From: Hyphomonadaceae bacterium
GTDB taxonomy: Bacteria; Pseudomonadota; Alphaproteobacteria; Caulobacterales; Hyphomonadaceae
Length of the DNA: 54,747 bases
Direction of reading: 5' to 3'
Assembly (NCBI GenBank): GCA_022844475.1
Contig: JALHLR010000024.1
Span: 1-54,747 of the forward strand
Positions 1 to 10,313 of this stretch are shown one piece after another. A program made the translations under genes and the position numbers. The stretch's first letter is position 1. Every line of letters starts with the position of its first letter. The notes beneath the pieces were generated by a model. That model had not been told where the DNA came from, ran no database searches, and was given only the letters and a program-made list of their open reading frames with translations.

Positions 1-506
1 CCGCGCGCCGCCGCTTCCCCGATCATCAGAGCTGTTCCCGAAGGCGCGTCCACCTTCCGCCGGTGATGGCCTTCGGTGATCTCGATATCCCAGTCGGCCT
101 TCAGCTTGGCCGCGGCCTGCTCAACCAGCCCGATCATCAGGTTGACGCCCAGCGAGAAATTCCGGTCGCGCACGATGGCGATGCGCCTGGCGTGCTCTGC
201 CACCAGACGCTCCTGCTCAGGCGATAGCCCGGTCGTGCCGATGATCGCGGCTTTCACGCCAGTCTGCTTCAGCTGATCCAGCGCTTCCAGAGATGCTGCA
301 GGCGTCGTGAAATCGATCCATACATCGGCAGCTTCGGCCGCCCGCGTGGCGCTGTCGCTGACCGTCCACCCGCCCGGCGCCATACCCAGCGCATCCGACC
401 CGGCCCGCTCGCTGCCGCCCGCAATCGCGAAATCCGCGCCGGCCGATCTGACCAGCGCCTGGCCCATCCGGCCGGCAACGCCTGCAATTGCGATCCTGAT
501 GCTCAT
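1..506 (-). CDS. dapB: 4-hydroxy-tetrahydrodipicolinate reductase, 3' end beyond window
   Basis: DapB reduces 4-hydroxy-tetrahydrodipicolinate with NAD(P)H in the cytosolic lysine/diaminopimelate pathway. The reading frame runs off the left edge, leaving the first 168 residues. The N-terminal Rossmann motif GVAGRMGQ is visible at residues 8-15. The family active-site signature (EGHHRRKVDAPSGTA) lies near the window edge. The ATG at 506 starts MSIRIAIAGV. The gene points the same way as dnaK and dnaJ, matching the dnaK-dnaJ-dapB order of Caulobacter relatives, but an oppositely oriented lipoprotein gene sits between dnaJ and dapB, so dapB needs its own promoter in the 82-bp divergent gap 507-588. 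The missing part is the C-terminal dimerisation/substrate domain. Confidence 0.95.
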   Translation of the reverse strand, partial: MSIRIAIAGVAGRMGQALVRSAGADFAIAGGSERAGSDALGMAPGGWTVSDSATRAAEAADVWIDFTTPAASLEALDQLKQTGVKAAIIGTTGLSPEQERLVAEHARRIAIVRDRNFSLGVNLMIGLVEQAAAKLKADWDIEITEGHHRRKVDAPSGTALMIGEAAAR

Positions 507-588
507 GCGCCGCCTTATAGCCGGAAATCGCAAACAGGCGAGGGCGAGGCGTTTGACCTGACGGGCCAATCGCTTCAATTCATCCAGC

Positions 589-1116
589 ATGAAACAGATC
601 GCAGCGCTTTCCCTTGTCCTGCCCCTGCTGGCCTGCAGCCCCGCCCCGACGGCCGGAGACCCGGCGGCGCAAGCGGCGGCGGCTCCCGGCCCCTATGCCT
701 TCGACGTGCAGCTGACACTGACGCCGCGCGCTGCCGAGAAGCTGGTCGCCACCAGCGAGCGTATTATCGTCGCCGGAATGTTCTGGGGCGCCCCCAATGC
801 AGCGGCGGTACCCACGGCAGACGAGATGGGCCAGATCCCGCTCGGCGAGGATTTCGTCGAGGTCGCGCCCGAGAGCGCCATCGTCACCGTTCCCGGAGCA
901 AATTTCGATCCGGCACGATTGCCCAATGTAGAGGGCGCGCCACAGGTGCTGGTCAACGTCTACTCGGCGCGCAAGACCCACGAGGACAATCTGCTGTCCT
1001 GCGGAATCTACGAAGGTCCGGTCGCGATGGCACAGAAGCAGGCCGTCGATATCCAGTGCGACCTGATCTATGACGAAAATGGTGAGCCGCTTCCGGTCGC
1101 GCCGCCACCAACATGA
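589..1116 (+). CDS. Small predicted lipoprotein of unknown function
   Basis: A 175-residue protein with a classical lipoprotein signal: basic start (MKQ), hydrophobic stretch and lipobox LLAC with Cys16. It should be lipidated and anchored in the envelope. The mature part begins with an Ala/Pro-rich linker and has no motif I recognise; two Cys later in the chain (in LLSCGIY and DIQCDL) could form a disulfide. No Shine-Dalgarno sequence precedes ATG 589. A TTGACC at 553-558 with CAATTC 17 bp downstream would put transcription start almost on the ATG, so it may be leaderless. It is divergent from dapB and convergent with dnaJ. Function unknown. Confidence 0.75.
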   Translation: MKQIAALSLVLPLLACSPAPTAGDPAAQAAAAPGPYAFDVQLTLTPRAAEKLVATSERIIVAGMFWGAPNAAAVPTADEMGQIPLGEDFVEVAPESAIVTVPGANFDPARLPNVEGAPQVLVNVYSARKTHEDNLLSCGIYEGPVAMAQKQAVDIQCDLIYDENGEPLPVAPPPT

Positions 1117-1173
1117 GGGTGCGCGATTCAGGCTTGCGTCTGACCCAGGCGCCGGGAATCCAGCGCTCAGCCC

Positions 1174-2334
1174 TCAGGCTCGGCTATCTTCCTGATCAAA
1201 GAACTTCTTCACCTTCCTGAAGAAGCCCTGGCTCTCGGGGTGACACTTCCCACTCGGGCAGCATTCCGCCGCGAACTGCTTGAGCAGTTCCTTCTGCTTG
1301 GCGGACAGGTGCGTCGGCGTCTCGACGAAGAGCTCGACGACCATGTCGCCGTTCGCGCCGCCGCGCAGGTTCGGCATGCCCTTGCCCTTGAGGCGCATAC
1401 GCTTGCCGGTCTGCGCGCCTTCGGGAATCGACACCTTCATGCGCGCGCCGTCCAGCGTCGGCATCTCGATCTCGCCGCCCATCGCCGCGGTCACCATCGG
1501 CACAGGCGTACGCGCAAACAGCGTCTGGCCATCACGCTCGAACAGCTCGTGCTCGCGCACGGAGACGAAAATGTAGAGGTCGCCCTTCGGGCCGTTCTTC
1601 ATGCCCGGCTCGCCCTCGCCCGACAGGCGGATGCGCTGGCCGTCCTCGATCCCCGCCGGAATGTTGACCGACAGCGTGCGATCCTTGCGGATTGCACCGC
1701 GCCCGCCGCACTGGCGGCAAGGCGTCTTGATGACCGATCCTGATCCCTGGCAGCGGCTGCAGGTCCGCTCCATGGTGAAGAAACCCTGACTCATCCGCAC
1801 GCGGCCATGGCCCTGGCAGGTGGTGCATGTCTCGGGCTGCGTGCCCGGCTCGGCGCCGGTCGCGTTGCACGGCACGCACGCCTCGGTCGCGGGCACGGTT
1901 ATCTCGGCCTGCTTGCCGTGGAAGGCGTCTTCGAGGCTCACCTCGTAATCATAGCGAAGGTCGGCGCCACGCGCGGGTCCGGCACGGCCATTGCGCTGCT
2001 GGGCGCCGAAGAACTCGGAGAATACATCGCCGAACACATCGCGGAAGACGTCTTCCGGCCGCGCGTTTCCGCCGCCGCCGCCGCCGCCGCCATTGCCGTT
2101 GCCGTTGCCGTTGAGGCCCTGCTTGCCGAAGCGGTCATAGACCGCACGCCGCTGAGGATCGCTCAGGACCTCATAGGCCTCGGACATTTCCTTGAACTTG
2201 GCTTCCGAGTCCGCGCACCCCTTGTTGCGGTCGGGATGGTACTCCATCGCCTTCTTGCGGAAGGCGGATTTGAGAACCTTCTCATCAGCGTCCTTCGCGA
2301 CGCCGAGAACATCATAATAGGAGCGCTCGCTCAT
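1174..2334 (-). CDS. dnaJ: Chaperone protein DnaJ
   Basis: Co-chaperone of 386 residues that delivers substrates to DnaK and stimulates its ATPase through the J domain (HPD at residues 33-35). Next come a Gly/Asn-rich G/F linker (encoded by low-complexity DNA near 2065-2115), four zinc-binding cysteine motifs and the C-terminal substrate-binding domains. The first zinc motif reads CVPCNATG, with Ala where the consensus CxxCxGxG has Gly; the other three (CTTCQGHG, CSRCQGSG, CRQCGGRG) are canonical. The chain ends in the conserved HPES...FFRKVKKFF segment. The start at 2334 (MSERSYYDVL) is chosen because it opens the J domain; an upstream in-frame extension to 2397 is not conserved in the family. 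It lies 207 bp after dnaK and is probably co-transcribed. Confidence 0.97.
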   Translation of the reverse strand: MSERSYYDVLGVAKDADEKVLKSAFRKKAMEYHPDRNKGCADSEAKFKEMSEAYEVLSDPQRRAVYDRFGKQGLNGNGNGNGGGGGGGGNARPEDVFRDVFGDVFSEFFGAQQRNGRAGPARGADLRYDYEVSLEDAFHGKQAEITVPATEACVPCNATGAEPGTQPETCTTCQGHGRVRMSQGFFTMERTCSRCQGSGSVIKTPCRQCGGRGAIRKDRTLSVNIPAGIEDGQRIRLSGEGEPGMKNGPKGDLYIFVSVREHELFERDGQTLFARTPVPMVTAAMGGEIEMPTLDGARMKVSIPEGAQTGKRMRLKGKGMPNLRGGANGDMVVELFVETPTHLSAKQKELLKQFAAECCPSGKCHPESQGFFRKVKKFFDQEDSRA

Positions 2335-2450
2335 CGTGACGCCCAAAACAGAACCTGGCGGATCTTGCCCAAGATGCTCATCCCCGCGGACATGCAATTA
2401 ACTCTGTATTGCAGCCGAACCTTAGCAACCGCTGAAACAAGATGGGCCAT

Positions 2451-2481
2451 GGCCCGGGTGGATTAAAGTCCCCACCCGGCC
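2451..2481 (-). other. Hairpin in the dnaK-dnaJ spacer
   Basis: Read on the minus strand, GGCCGGGTGG pairs with CCACCCGGGCC (one-nucleotide bulge) around a loop of about 10 nt. No U-run follows, so it is not a standard terminator. By position it could slow polymerase, mark an RNA-processing site or protect the dnaK message and so set the dnaK:dnaJ ratio. Structure is seen; role is inferred. Confidence 0.45.
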
Positions 2482-2541
2482 ACAGCCCATTCATTTGTTC
2501 AGCTGACCTGACACTGTCTGACTCGCAGCCGTCTATCGAGA

Positions 2542-4461
<1,920 letters not shown>

Positions 4462-4596
4462 TCTACAAACGTCCTTTCTGCGGCGGCCGCCCCATCCATG
4501 GTCTGGGCCTGACGAGCAGCACCCGGCTTGGACGACCCCTAGGTCTACAATCTGAATACGCGCAGGACACCGTGAAGTCCCTGCGGGCTGGGGCTC

Positions 4597-4624
4597 ATAT
4601 GGGAACTGGCAATTCAGGCTCAAG
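4597..4624 (-). promoter_or_regulatory. Sigma-32 (RpoH) type heat-shock promoter of dnaK
   Basis: On the minus strand CTTGAGC (4618-4624) is followed by a 13-bp spacer and TCCCATAT (4597-4604). The E. coli sigma-32 consensus is CTTGAAA, 11-16 bp, CCCCATnT, so the match is 5/7 and 7/8 with ideal spacing. Transcription would start near 4590, giving a 5' untranslated region of about 130 nt before dnaK ATG 4461. Confidence 0.8.
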
Positions 4625-4956
4625 AGATATCTGTCACGCCTCCATGACGCAGGCCCCCCGGACCGTGCCTCGCGAATGCGTTAAGAGCCTTCATCCGTCG
4701 GATGCCGCCCGCGTTCAAGCAGTTCCCATCGATATTCCGCGTAACACATCGCCGGACGGCAACCTTTGGGCCCCGTTCGGGGTCCGGAGTGCTGTTTGGG
4801 CGCCATCCAGGCCGGTCCTGATCGTTTCGACGAAGTCACCTAACAGGCGATTGCAGCGCCGTTCCCGCCACGTTCTGGCCGGTGGCCCCATCGGCACGCC
4901 GGGCCTTCCTTCCGCCCAAGGGAGAGGCCAGTGTCAGGCATCCTGGGAGGAGTGAG
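4625..4956. other. Non-coding region between divergent dnaK and a lipoprotein gene
   Basis: 332 bp upstream of the dnaK heat-shock promoter. It must hold the promoter of the plus-strand lipoprotein gene at 4957. The only structure I see is a short hairpin at 4768-4785 (GGGCCCC/GGGGTCC, loop GTTC) without a T-run. Open frames here on either strand lack ribosome-binding sites and recognisable protein. Confidence 0.5.
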
Positions 4957-5643
4957 ATGATTGGCAGGCTCGCAGCGGGACTGGTGGCTCTGGGACTGGC
5001 GGCGCTCGCCGTCGGTGGCTGTGCTTACCGGTCCGACATCGATCTCGCCCCAATGGGCGATCGTCCCTCCCGCCCGGTGATTGCGCCCGGCGACTATTGC
5101 GAGGCGACCGCAAGCAGCCCGCCTTACATGGTCAGTTCGGCCGAAGGGTGCCAGCGGATTGGCTGGGACGGCACGACGCGCACCCACCTCATGATGATCG
5201 ATGAGGAAGGGGAGGAACCGACCCGTTTCGCCCCGATCGCGATGGGCGATGATCTGTTCCTCCTGCAGGCCGATGGCGGCGAGGACACCGAGGGCGGCCG
5301 TTTTCATGTGATGCTGGCGCTCACGAAAGGCGCCGCCTTCTTTCTGCTGCCGCCGCTCGAGCGCGAAAAATTCGTCGCACTGGCGGCGAAACATTCAGGG
5401 GTGACGTTACGCGAGGCCCCCGAGAAGAACCCGGTTGTCACCGGCGGCGATCCAGCATCGATCAGGGCCTTCCTGAAGGCCGCGGCGCGTCAAGCCCTGC
5501 GCGATGCAGAGGTCGAGGACGACGAACTCACCATCGCCATCCGTGACCGCGCCGGTGTTCCTGACCACGAGGCCAATGGCATGCAGACGATGACCATCAT
5601 CGAGCTCGTGACGACGATCTTCGCACTGCAGGGCGAGGATTAG
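4957..5643 (+). CDS. Predicted lipoprotein of unknown function
   Basis: A 228-residue protein with an N-terminal hydrophobic signal and lipobox VGGC (Cys22). The start ATG 4957 is fixed by the strong GGGAGGAG ribosome-binding site at 4945-4952. The mature protein is acidic, contains two early Cys (in DYCEAT and EGCQRI) and a long helical-looking C-terminal half. I do not recognise the family. It is divergent from dnaK and followed 92 bp later by the TPR gene on the same strand. Confidence 0.8.
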   Translation: MIGRLAAGLVALGLAALAVGGCAYRSDIDLAPMGDRPSRPVIAPGDYCEATASSPPYMVSSAEGCQRIGWDGTTRTHLMMIDEEGEEPTRFAPIAMGDDLFLLQADGGEDTEGGRFHVMLALTKGAAFFLLPPLEREKFVALAAKHSGVTLREAPEKNPVVTGGDPASIRAFLKAAARQALRDAEVEDDELTIAIRDRAGVPDHEANGMQTMTIIELVTTIFALQGED

Positions 5644-5735
5644 CTTACGCATACGTCAGGTCCGCCTGCTCTTTTTCGCGTGCTGACGGAGCGCGTCGGG
5701 TGTAGCATGTCCTCTTCCGCATCGGAGGACGCATC

Positions 5736-6665
5736 ATGAAGTCCAGCCGCCTTCTGCTGATCGCCGCAGCGACCATCGCCATACTCGCCCAGACGCCGGC
5801 GCTTGCCGCTGGCGGGGGTGGATCGGGCGGGGGAGGCGGAAGTAGCGGCCCAGCCGCGTCCGGCTCGCGGGCCGATCCCGCCAAGCGCTATTCGCAGGGC
5901 CTCGAATTCCTCAAGGCGCAGAATTACAAGCAGGCCGAGAAAGCCTTTGATGATGTGCTGGATGCGGCCGGCAAGGACGCCAACGCCAACTTCATGATGG
6001 CCCTGGCGCAGATCGGCCAGCAGGATTTCGGCAACGCCCGCAAGTTTCTTCGCAACGCGGTGAAGTACGACGCCAACCACGCCATGGCGCGCGGCTGGCT
6101 CGGCGCGGTCGAAGCAAAGCAGGGGGACGCCGGCAAGGCGGCCGAACAGAAGACGGCGCTTGAAGCCCTCAAGGTGAAATGCGCCGGCGCCTGCGCCGAG
6201 GCCGCGGCCATCAACGCTGCCATCGCACAGGTCGATGCAGCGATCGCCAACCCCTCCGCCCCGATGCAGCTCTCCGGCGCCATGACGCACTTCGCCTCCG
6301 CCAACGATGGCGATGCCGCCTATCTTCAGGCCGCGGGACTCATCAACGAAGGCCGCTATGAGGACGCGCTCTGGTCGCTGCGTGCAGCAGGCGTCGCCCT
6401 CGGCCCGCATCCCGACGTGCTCACCTATCAGGGTTTCGCCAACCGCAAGCTCAGCAATTACGACGTTGCGATCAGCTACTATTCGGCGGCGCTGAAGCTC
6501 GATCCCGAACACAGGGGCGCAAACGAGTATCTCGGCGAATACTATGTCGAGACCGGCCAGCTCGCGAAAGCAAACGCCCAGCTGGTCAAGCTCGATCGCA
6601 TCTGCAAGTTCGGTTGCGAGGAAGCCGAGGAGCTCCGCCGCTGGATCGCCGGAGCGAAATCCTGA
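5736..6665 (+). CDS. Secreted tetratricopeptide-repeat protein
   Basis: A 309-residue exported protein. It has a Sec signal peptide ending near ALA-AG at residues 23-25, then a Gly/Ser linker (about residues 26-39), then TPR-like helical repeats. The clearest are YSQGLEFLKAQNYKQAEKAF and the C-terminal pair around SNYDVAISYYSAALKLDP and ANEYLGEYYVETGQLAKANA. A Cys pair in KCAGACAEAAAI and another in RICKFGCEEAEE may be disulfides or metal ligands. The start ATG 5736 has a GGAGGA site 6 nt upstream. The stop TGA overlaps the probable CTG start of the haem lipoprotein downstream, so the two proteins are translationally coupled and likely act together in the periplasm. TPR domains mediate protein-protein contacts; the partner is not known. 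Confidence 0.88.
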   Translation: MKSSRLLLIAAATIAILAQTPALAAGGGGSGGGGGSSGPAASGSRADPAKRYSQGLEFLKAQNYKQAEKAFDDVLDAAGKDANANFMMALAQIGQQDFGNARKFLRNAVKYDANHAMARGWLGAVEAKQGDAGKAAEQKTALEALKVKCAGACAEAAAINAAIAQVDAAIANPSAPMQLSGAMTHFASANDGDAAYLQAAGLINEGRYEDALWSLRAAGVALGPHPDVLTYQGFANRKLSNYDVAISYYSAALKLDPEHRGANEYLGEYYVETGQLAKANAQLVKLDRICKFGCEEAEELRRWIAGAKS

Positions 6666-7597
6666 GAATTGTCGTCGTCGGCCTGGCATTCGCGCTGGCG
6701 GCCTGCGCAGGCGCGCCTGAAGCAACAGCGCCCGTCACGTCCGATAGCCTGCGCGCCCTGCGCTGGATCGCCCCGCAAGCTGACGCGGTAAAGGCGCTCA
6801 CCGTTGCGCCGATCGCATGCGAGCCTGCGCCGCCGAAACAACCAACTGCACAGACCCTTGAACTCACGCTCGGCCGCATCGCATTCGAATCGCCCGCCCT
6901 GCTCGGCGGGGCAGCCGCACGGATGGGGCTGTCGTGCTCGTCCTGCCACATCAATGGTCGCGGAAATGCAGACTTCTTCATCGCCGGCGTCTCCGGCGCT
7001 CCAGGCACAGCGGACGTCACCTCCAGCCTCTTCTCGAAAGTGCGCGGCAACGGAGCATTCGACCCCGTACCAATCCCGGACCTTGCCACGCGTGACGGCG
7101 GCCAGATCAGCGATCGAAACTCGCAACAGTTCGAAGACAAGGTGCGCGGCCTTATCGTCGAGGAATTCGATGGACAACCGCCACCAGCCTATGTGTTCGA
7201 GGCCGTCCTCGCCTATCTCGACAGCCTCGATGTCGCCCATTGCGTCGATCCGTCCGCGACCGTGGAGGCGGACTACGCCGGCGACTACGCTGCCGTGATC
7301 TCGGCTTCCACGATCCTCAGGCTCGGAGAGGCGCCCGCCGACGTGAAGCTCTTCTACATCCGTGCCGCCCGTGAACGGCTCGAGCGTCTGCATGAGCGCT
7401 TCATCGGCAAAGGCGAGGCGAGGGCGCAGCTCGAAGAGCTCAGCGCCCTTTTTGCGCAAGCCGCAGACGGGATCCGCGCCGGCAGCTCAGCGCCCGACCT
7501 GTCCGGCCAGTTGGCGCGGCTCGGCGTCGCGCTGGTCCAGGAGGGCGGGCGATCGCTCTATAGCCCCGAAGTGCTGCAAGCCGCTCTCGACCCCTGA
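6662..7597 (+). CDS. Haem-binding (c-type cytochrome-like) lipoprotein, probable CTG start
   Basis: A 311-residue protein whose first residues form a textbook lipoprotein signal with lipobox LAAC (Cys15). A single c-type haem motif CSSCH lies at residues 92-96, in a region that resembles MauG/cytochrome c peroxidase-like proteins (LTLGRIAFESPALLGG before the motif; FEAVLAYLDSL after). No second CxxCH is present. No ATG, GTG or TTG occurs at the start of the signal peptide. The best start is CTG 6662, which overlaps the TPR stop (CTGA) and has GGAG at 6651-6654, 7 nt upstream. The alternative is TTG 6614, inside the TPR gene, which would add 16 residues. Expected location: periplasmic face of a membrane, with haem attached by the Ccm system. 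Confidence 0.8.
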   Translation: MRIVVVGLAFALAACAGAPEATAPVTSDSLRALRWIAPQADAVKALTVAPIACEPAPPKQPTAQTLELTLGRIAFESPALLGGAAARMGLSCSSCHINGRGNADFFIAGVSGAPGTADVTSSLFSKVRGNGAFDPVPIPDLATRDGGQISDRNSQQFEDKVRGLIVEEFDGQPPPAYVFEAVLAYLDSLDVAHCVDPSATVEADYAGDYAAVISASTILRLGEAPADVKLFYIRAARERLERLHERFIGKGEARAQLEELSALFAQAADGIRAGSSAPDLSGQLARLGVALVQEGGRSLYSPEVLQAALDP

Positions 7598-7600
7598 CGC

Positions 7601-8866
7601 CTATGGCGCATTCCGCCCCGGCTCGTACTTCTTGATCTCCGCACGGCTGACCACCATGTGGTGCACCTCATCGGGACCGTCCGCAAAACGCAGGTGGCGT
7701 ACGTCGGCATAGAGTTCCGCAAGCGGCGTCCATTGCGAGATGCCGGTCGCGCCATGCACCTGGATCGCCTCGTCGATGATGCGGCAGGTGATCTCCGGGA
7801 TCATCGACTTCACCATCGACACCCAGACGCGCGCTTCCTTGTTGCCCAGCACGTCCATCGCCTTCGCTGCCTTAAGTACCATCAGGCGCATCTGTTCGAT
7901 GTCGTAGCGGGCGCGCGAGACGACTTCCGGGTTCTTGCCCAGCTTGATCAGCGGCTGACCGAAGGCCTCGCGCGACAGGCCGCGCCTGATCATCATCTCC
8001 AGCGCCGCCTCGGCCTTGCCGATCGTGCGCATGCAGTGGTGGATGCGGCCCGGCCCGAGGCGAACCTGCGAAATCTCGAAGCCACGGCCCTCGCCGAGGA
8101 GGATGTTCTCCTTCGGCACGCGGACATTCGTGAACTTGATGTGCATGTGCCCGCGCGGCGCATGGTCGGCGCCGAAAACATGCATCGGCCCGATCACCTT
8201 CACGCCGGGCGTGTCCATCGGCACGAGGATCTGCGACTGCTGCAGATGCGTCGGCGCATTCGGGCTCGTCTTCACCATCGTGATCATGATCTTGCAACGC
8301 GGATCGCCCGCATTCGAGATGTAGTACTTCTCGCCATTGATCACCCACTCATTGCCCTCGAGCACGGCGGAGGTGGAGATGTTCTTGGCGTCTGACGAGG
8401 CCACATTCGGCTCCGTCATCGCATAGGCCGACCGGATCTCGCCGTTCAGCAGCGGCTCCAGCCACTTCTTCTTCTGCTCGGGCGTGCCGACACGCTCCAG
8501 AACCTCCATGTTGCCGGTATCCGGCGCCGAGCAGTTCAGCGACTCGGAGGCGAGGTGATACTTGCCGAGTTCGGCGGCGATATAGGCATAGTCGAGATTG
8601 GAAAGACCCTCGCCGGTCTCGGCGTTGGGCAGGAAGAAGTTCCACAGTCCGGCAGCCTTGGCTTGCCGCTTTGCGCCATCCAGCAGTTCGAGCTGGCGCG
8701 GATGCCACGACCAGCGATCCGTCTTCTCGTGGTCGAGCGCATCGAACTCCTCGAGGATCGGAGCAACGTTCTGAGCGATGTGCCTTTTCACCTTCTCGTA
8801 GAGCGGACGGCCCTTTTCCGACATGCGCAGGTCGTTGAGCTCGCTCATGTGTTCTTCGTTCATCAT
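7601..8866 (-). CDS. Acyl-CoA dehydrogenase family protein
   Basis: FAD-dependent dehydrogenase of 421 residues that would introduce a 2,3-double bond into an acyl-CoA and pass electrons to ETF. Family signatures include YAMTEPNVASSDA (flavin/substrate region), EWVINGEKYYISNAGDP, and the C-terminal VHGATGISQWTPLAELYADVRHLRFADGPDEVH, which resembles the ACAD10/11-like branch rather than short-chain enzymes. The start ATG 8866 has GAGGAG 8 nt upstream; longer frames to 9043 read through a terminator. It is convergent with the haem lipoprotein (3-bp gap). No other beta-oxidation gene is adjacent, so the substrate is unknown. Confidence 0.93.
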   Translation of the reverse strand: MMNEEHMSELNDLRMSEKGRPLYEKVKRHIAQNVAPILEEFDALDHEKTDRWSWHPRQLELLDGAKRQAKAAGLWNFFLPNAETGEGLSNLDYAYIAAELGKYHLASESLNCSAPDTGNMEVLERVGTPEQKKKWLEPLLNGEIRSAYAMTEPNVASSDAKNISTSAVLEGNEWVINGEKYYISNAGDPRCKIMITMVKTSPNAPTHLQQSQILVPMDTPGVKVIGPMHVFGADHAPRGHMHIKFTNVRVPKENILLGEGRGFEISQVRLGPGRIHHCMRTIGKAEAALEMMIRRGLSREAFGQPLIKLGKNPEVVSRARYDIEQMRLMVLKAAKAMDVLGNKEARVWVSMVKSMIPEITCRIIDEAIQVHGATGISQWTPLAELYADVRHLRFADGPDEVHHMVVSRAEIKKYEPGRNAP

Positions 8867-8931
8867 CCCGGTGTCTCCTCGTTCTCTTGCGCACACCTTA
8901 TTGCGTGGGCGACCAAGCGCCAGATGCAAAC

Positions 8932-8956
8932 AGGCCCGGCCTTGCGGGCCGGGCCT
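8932..8956 (-). terminator. Rho-independent terminator after the serine hydrolase gene
   Basis: Perfect 10-bp stem AGGCCCGGCC / GGCCGGGCCT with a 5-nt loop. On the minus strand it is followed by GTTTGC, a weak U-tract. It lies 25 bp past the stop of the serine hydrolase gene at 8982 and 65 bp before the acyl-CoA dehydrogenase start, separating the two transcripts. Confidence 0.7.
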
Positions 8957-8981
8957 GCTGCATGTCGTCTCGGTCTGTCTG

Positions 8982-10313
8982 CTATTGCGCCGCGGCGGCC
9001 GGTGCGGCGGGTCCGGATGTGGTCGCGGGCGCATAACCGCCATATACCCACTGGGCGTGCAGCGGCCGGAAATCCGCCGACGCTTCGTTGTTCTGCATCA
9101 TGAAGATCGTGGTGATGTCATTCACCGGATCGACCCACATGTTGGTGCCGGCATAACCCGACCACGTGAAGTACTTGCCCTTGGCCGGGTCGCGCGGATC
9201 GATCGGGATCAGGCCGAAGCCGAGCCCGAAGCCAGAGCCGGGAAGGGCGTCATAGAACCACGTCGTGCGATCGACGCCCGTCGCGATCTCGTCCTTCAGC
9301 ATCGCCTCAAGCGTTTCAGGCCTGATGATCTCGACGCCACGATACGATCCCTTGCCGCGCAGCATCTCGACGAAGCGGAAATAGTCTTCCGTCGTCGAGT
9401 TGAGCCCGCCGCCGCCCGACATCATCGGCGCCTTCACCTTCACGGTCGAAAGCGGCGGGATGGTGGTCGGCGGTTCGGCGAGACGGTTCACCTCGTCGGC
9501 TTCCAGATAGAAGTGCGTGTCGTTCATGCCGAGCGGGGTAAAGATCTGCTCGTCCAGCAGCGCATCGAGCGACTTGCCTGCCGCCACCTCGATCACCGCA
9601 CCCAGCACGTCGCTCGAGCGCGAATAACGCCAGGCCGTGCCAGGATCAAATGCCAGCGGCAGCGCCGCGATCGCCTTGGCCAGCTCAAGCCCGGAGATGT
9701 CCGTGCGGATATCGCCCGCCGCCATGTACATCTTCCCAAGCTCGCTCTCCTGGTCGAACACGCCATAGATGAGCCCCGACTTGTGCGAGAGCAGGTCGCG
9801 AACCGTGATCTCGCGCGCTGCAGGGCGCGTCTCGCCCTTGCCGACCAGCACTTTCGGATTGGCGAACTCGGGAATGTATTTCGAGATCGGGTCATCAAGC
9901 CCGATCTTGCCGTCCTCGACCAGCTGCATCGTCGCAACCGACACGATCGGCTTGGTCATCGAATAGATACGGAAGATGCTCTCCGGCGTCACAGGGTCTG
10001 CATCCCCCGGGCCTTCGGCGCCGACAGTCGTGATGTTCACCACCTGGCCGCCCTTGGCGACGAGAAACAGCCCGCCTGGAATCTTGCCCGCCGCAACACC
10101 GGCCTCGAGATCAGCCCTGGCCTTCTCGAATGCGGCCGGATTGAAGCCCAGTATTGCGGGCTCGGCCGCCATCGTCAGCGACGTCTCGTTCGGATCAGCC
10201 ACAACCGGCGGCGGCGGTGTCTCAGCCACTTCGGCTGTCGGCGCTGCTGGCGCGCAGGCGGCTGCCAGCACCAGAATGGCGGCGGATGCCGCGGTGAAGA
10301 GGTGACGTTTCAT
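8982..10313 (-). CDS. Serine hydrolase, beta-lactamase/penicillin-binding-protein-like (class C fold)
   Basis: A 443-residue exported serine hydrolase of the beta-lactamase-related family (EstB/Lact-like esterases and D-aminopeptidases). The SxxK nucleophile motif is SMTK at residues 118-121, inside FRIYSMTKPI. The second catalytic motif is the YSRS region in WRYSRSSDVLG, and FTWSGYAGTNMWVDP near the C terminus corresponds to the HxG-type strand. The N terminus has a signal with Cys20 in VLAAAC; Ala at -3 is an imperfect lipobox, so it is either a lipoprotein or a cleaved periplasmic protein. A Pro-rich linker follows. The start is ATG 10313 (MKRHLF); an upstream in-frame extension to 10400 would hide the signal peptide. 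Substrate unknown. Confidence 0.92.
   Translation of the reverse strand: MKRHLFTAASAAILVLAAACAPAAPTAEVAETPPPPVVADPNETSLTMAAEPAILGFNPAAFEKARADLEAGVAAGKIPGGLFLVAKGGQVVNITTVGAEGPGDADPVTPESIFRIYSMTKPIVSVATMQLVEDGKIGLDDPISKYIPEFANPKVLVGKGETRPAAREITVRDLLSHKSGLIYGVFDQESELGKMYMAAGDIRTDISGLELAKAIAALPLAFDPGTAWRYSRSSDVLGAVIEVAAGKSLDALLDEQIFTPLGMNDTHFYLEADEVNRLAEPPTTIPPLSTVKVKAPMMSGGGGLNSTTEDYFRFVEMLRGKGSYRGVEIIRPETLEAMLKDEIATGVDRTTWFYDALPGSGFGLGFGLIPIDPRDPAKGKYFTWSGYAGTNMWVDPVNDITTIFMMQNNEASADFRPLHAQWVYGGYAPATTSGPAAPAAAAQ

Noticed and set aside
2060..2120. GCC/GCCGTT-like short tandem repeats inside dnaJ
   Set aside because: They encode the Gly/Asn-rich G/F linker of DnaJ; coding low complexity, not a separate repeat element.
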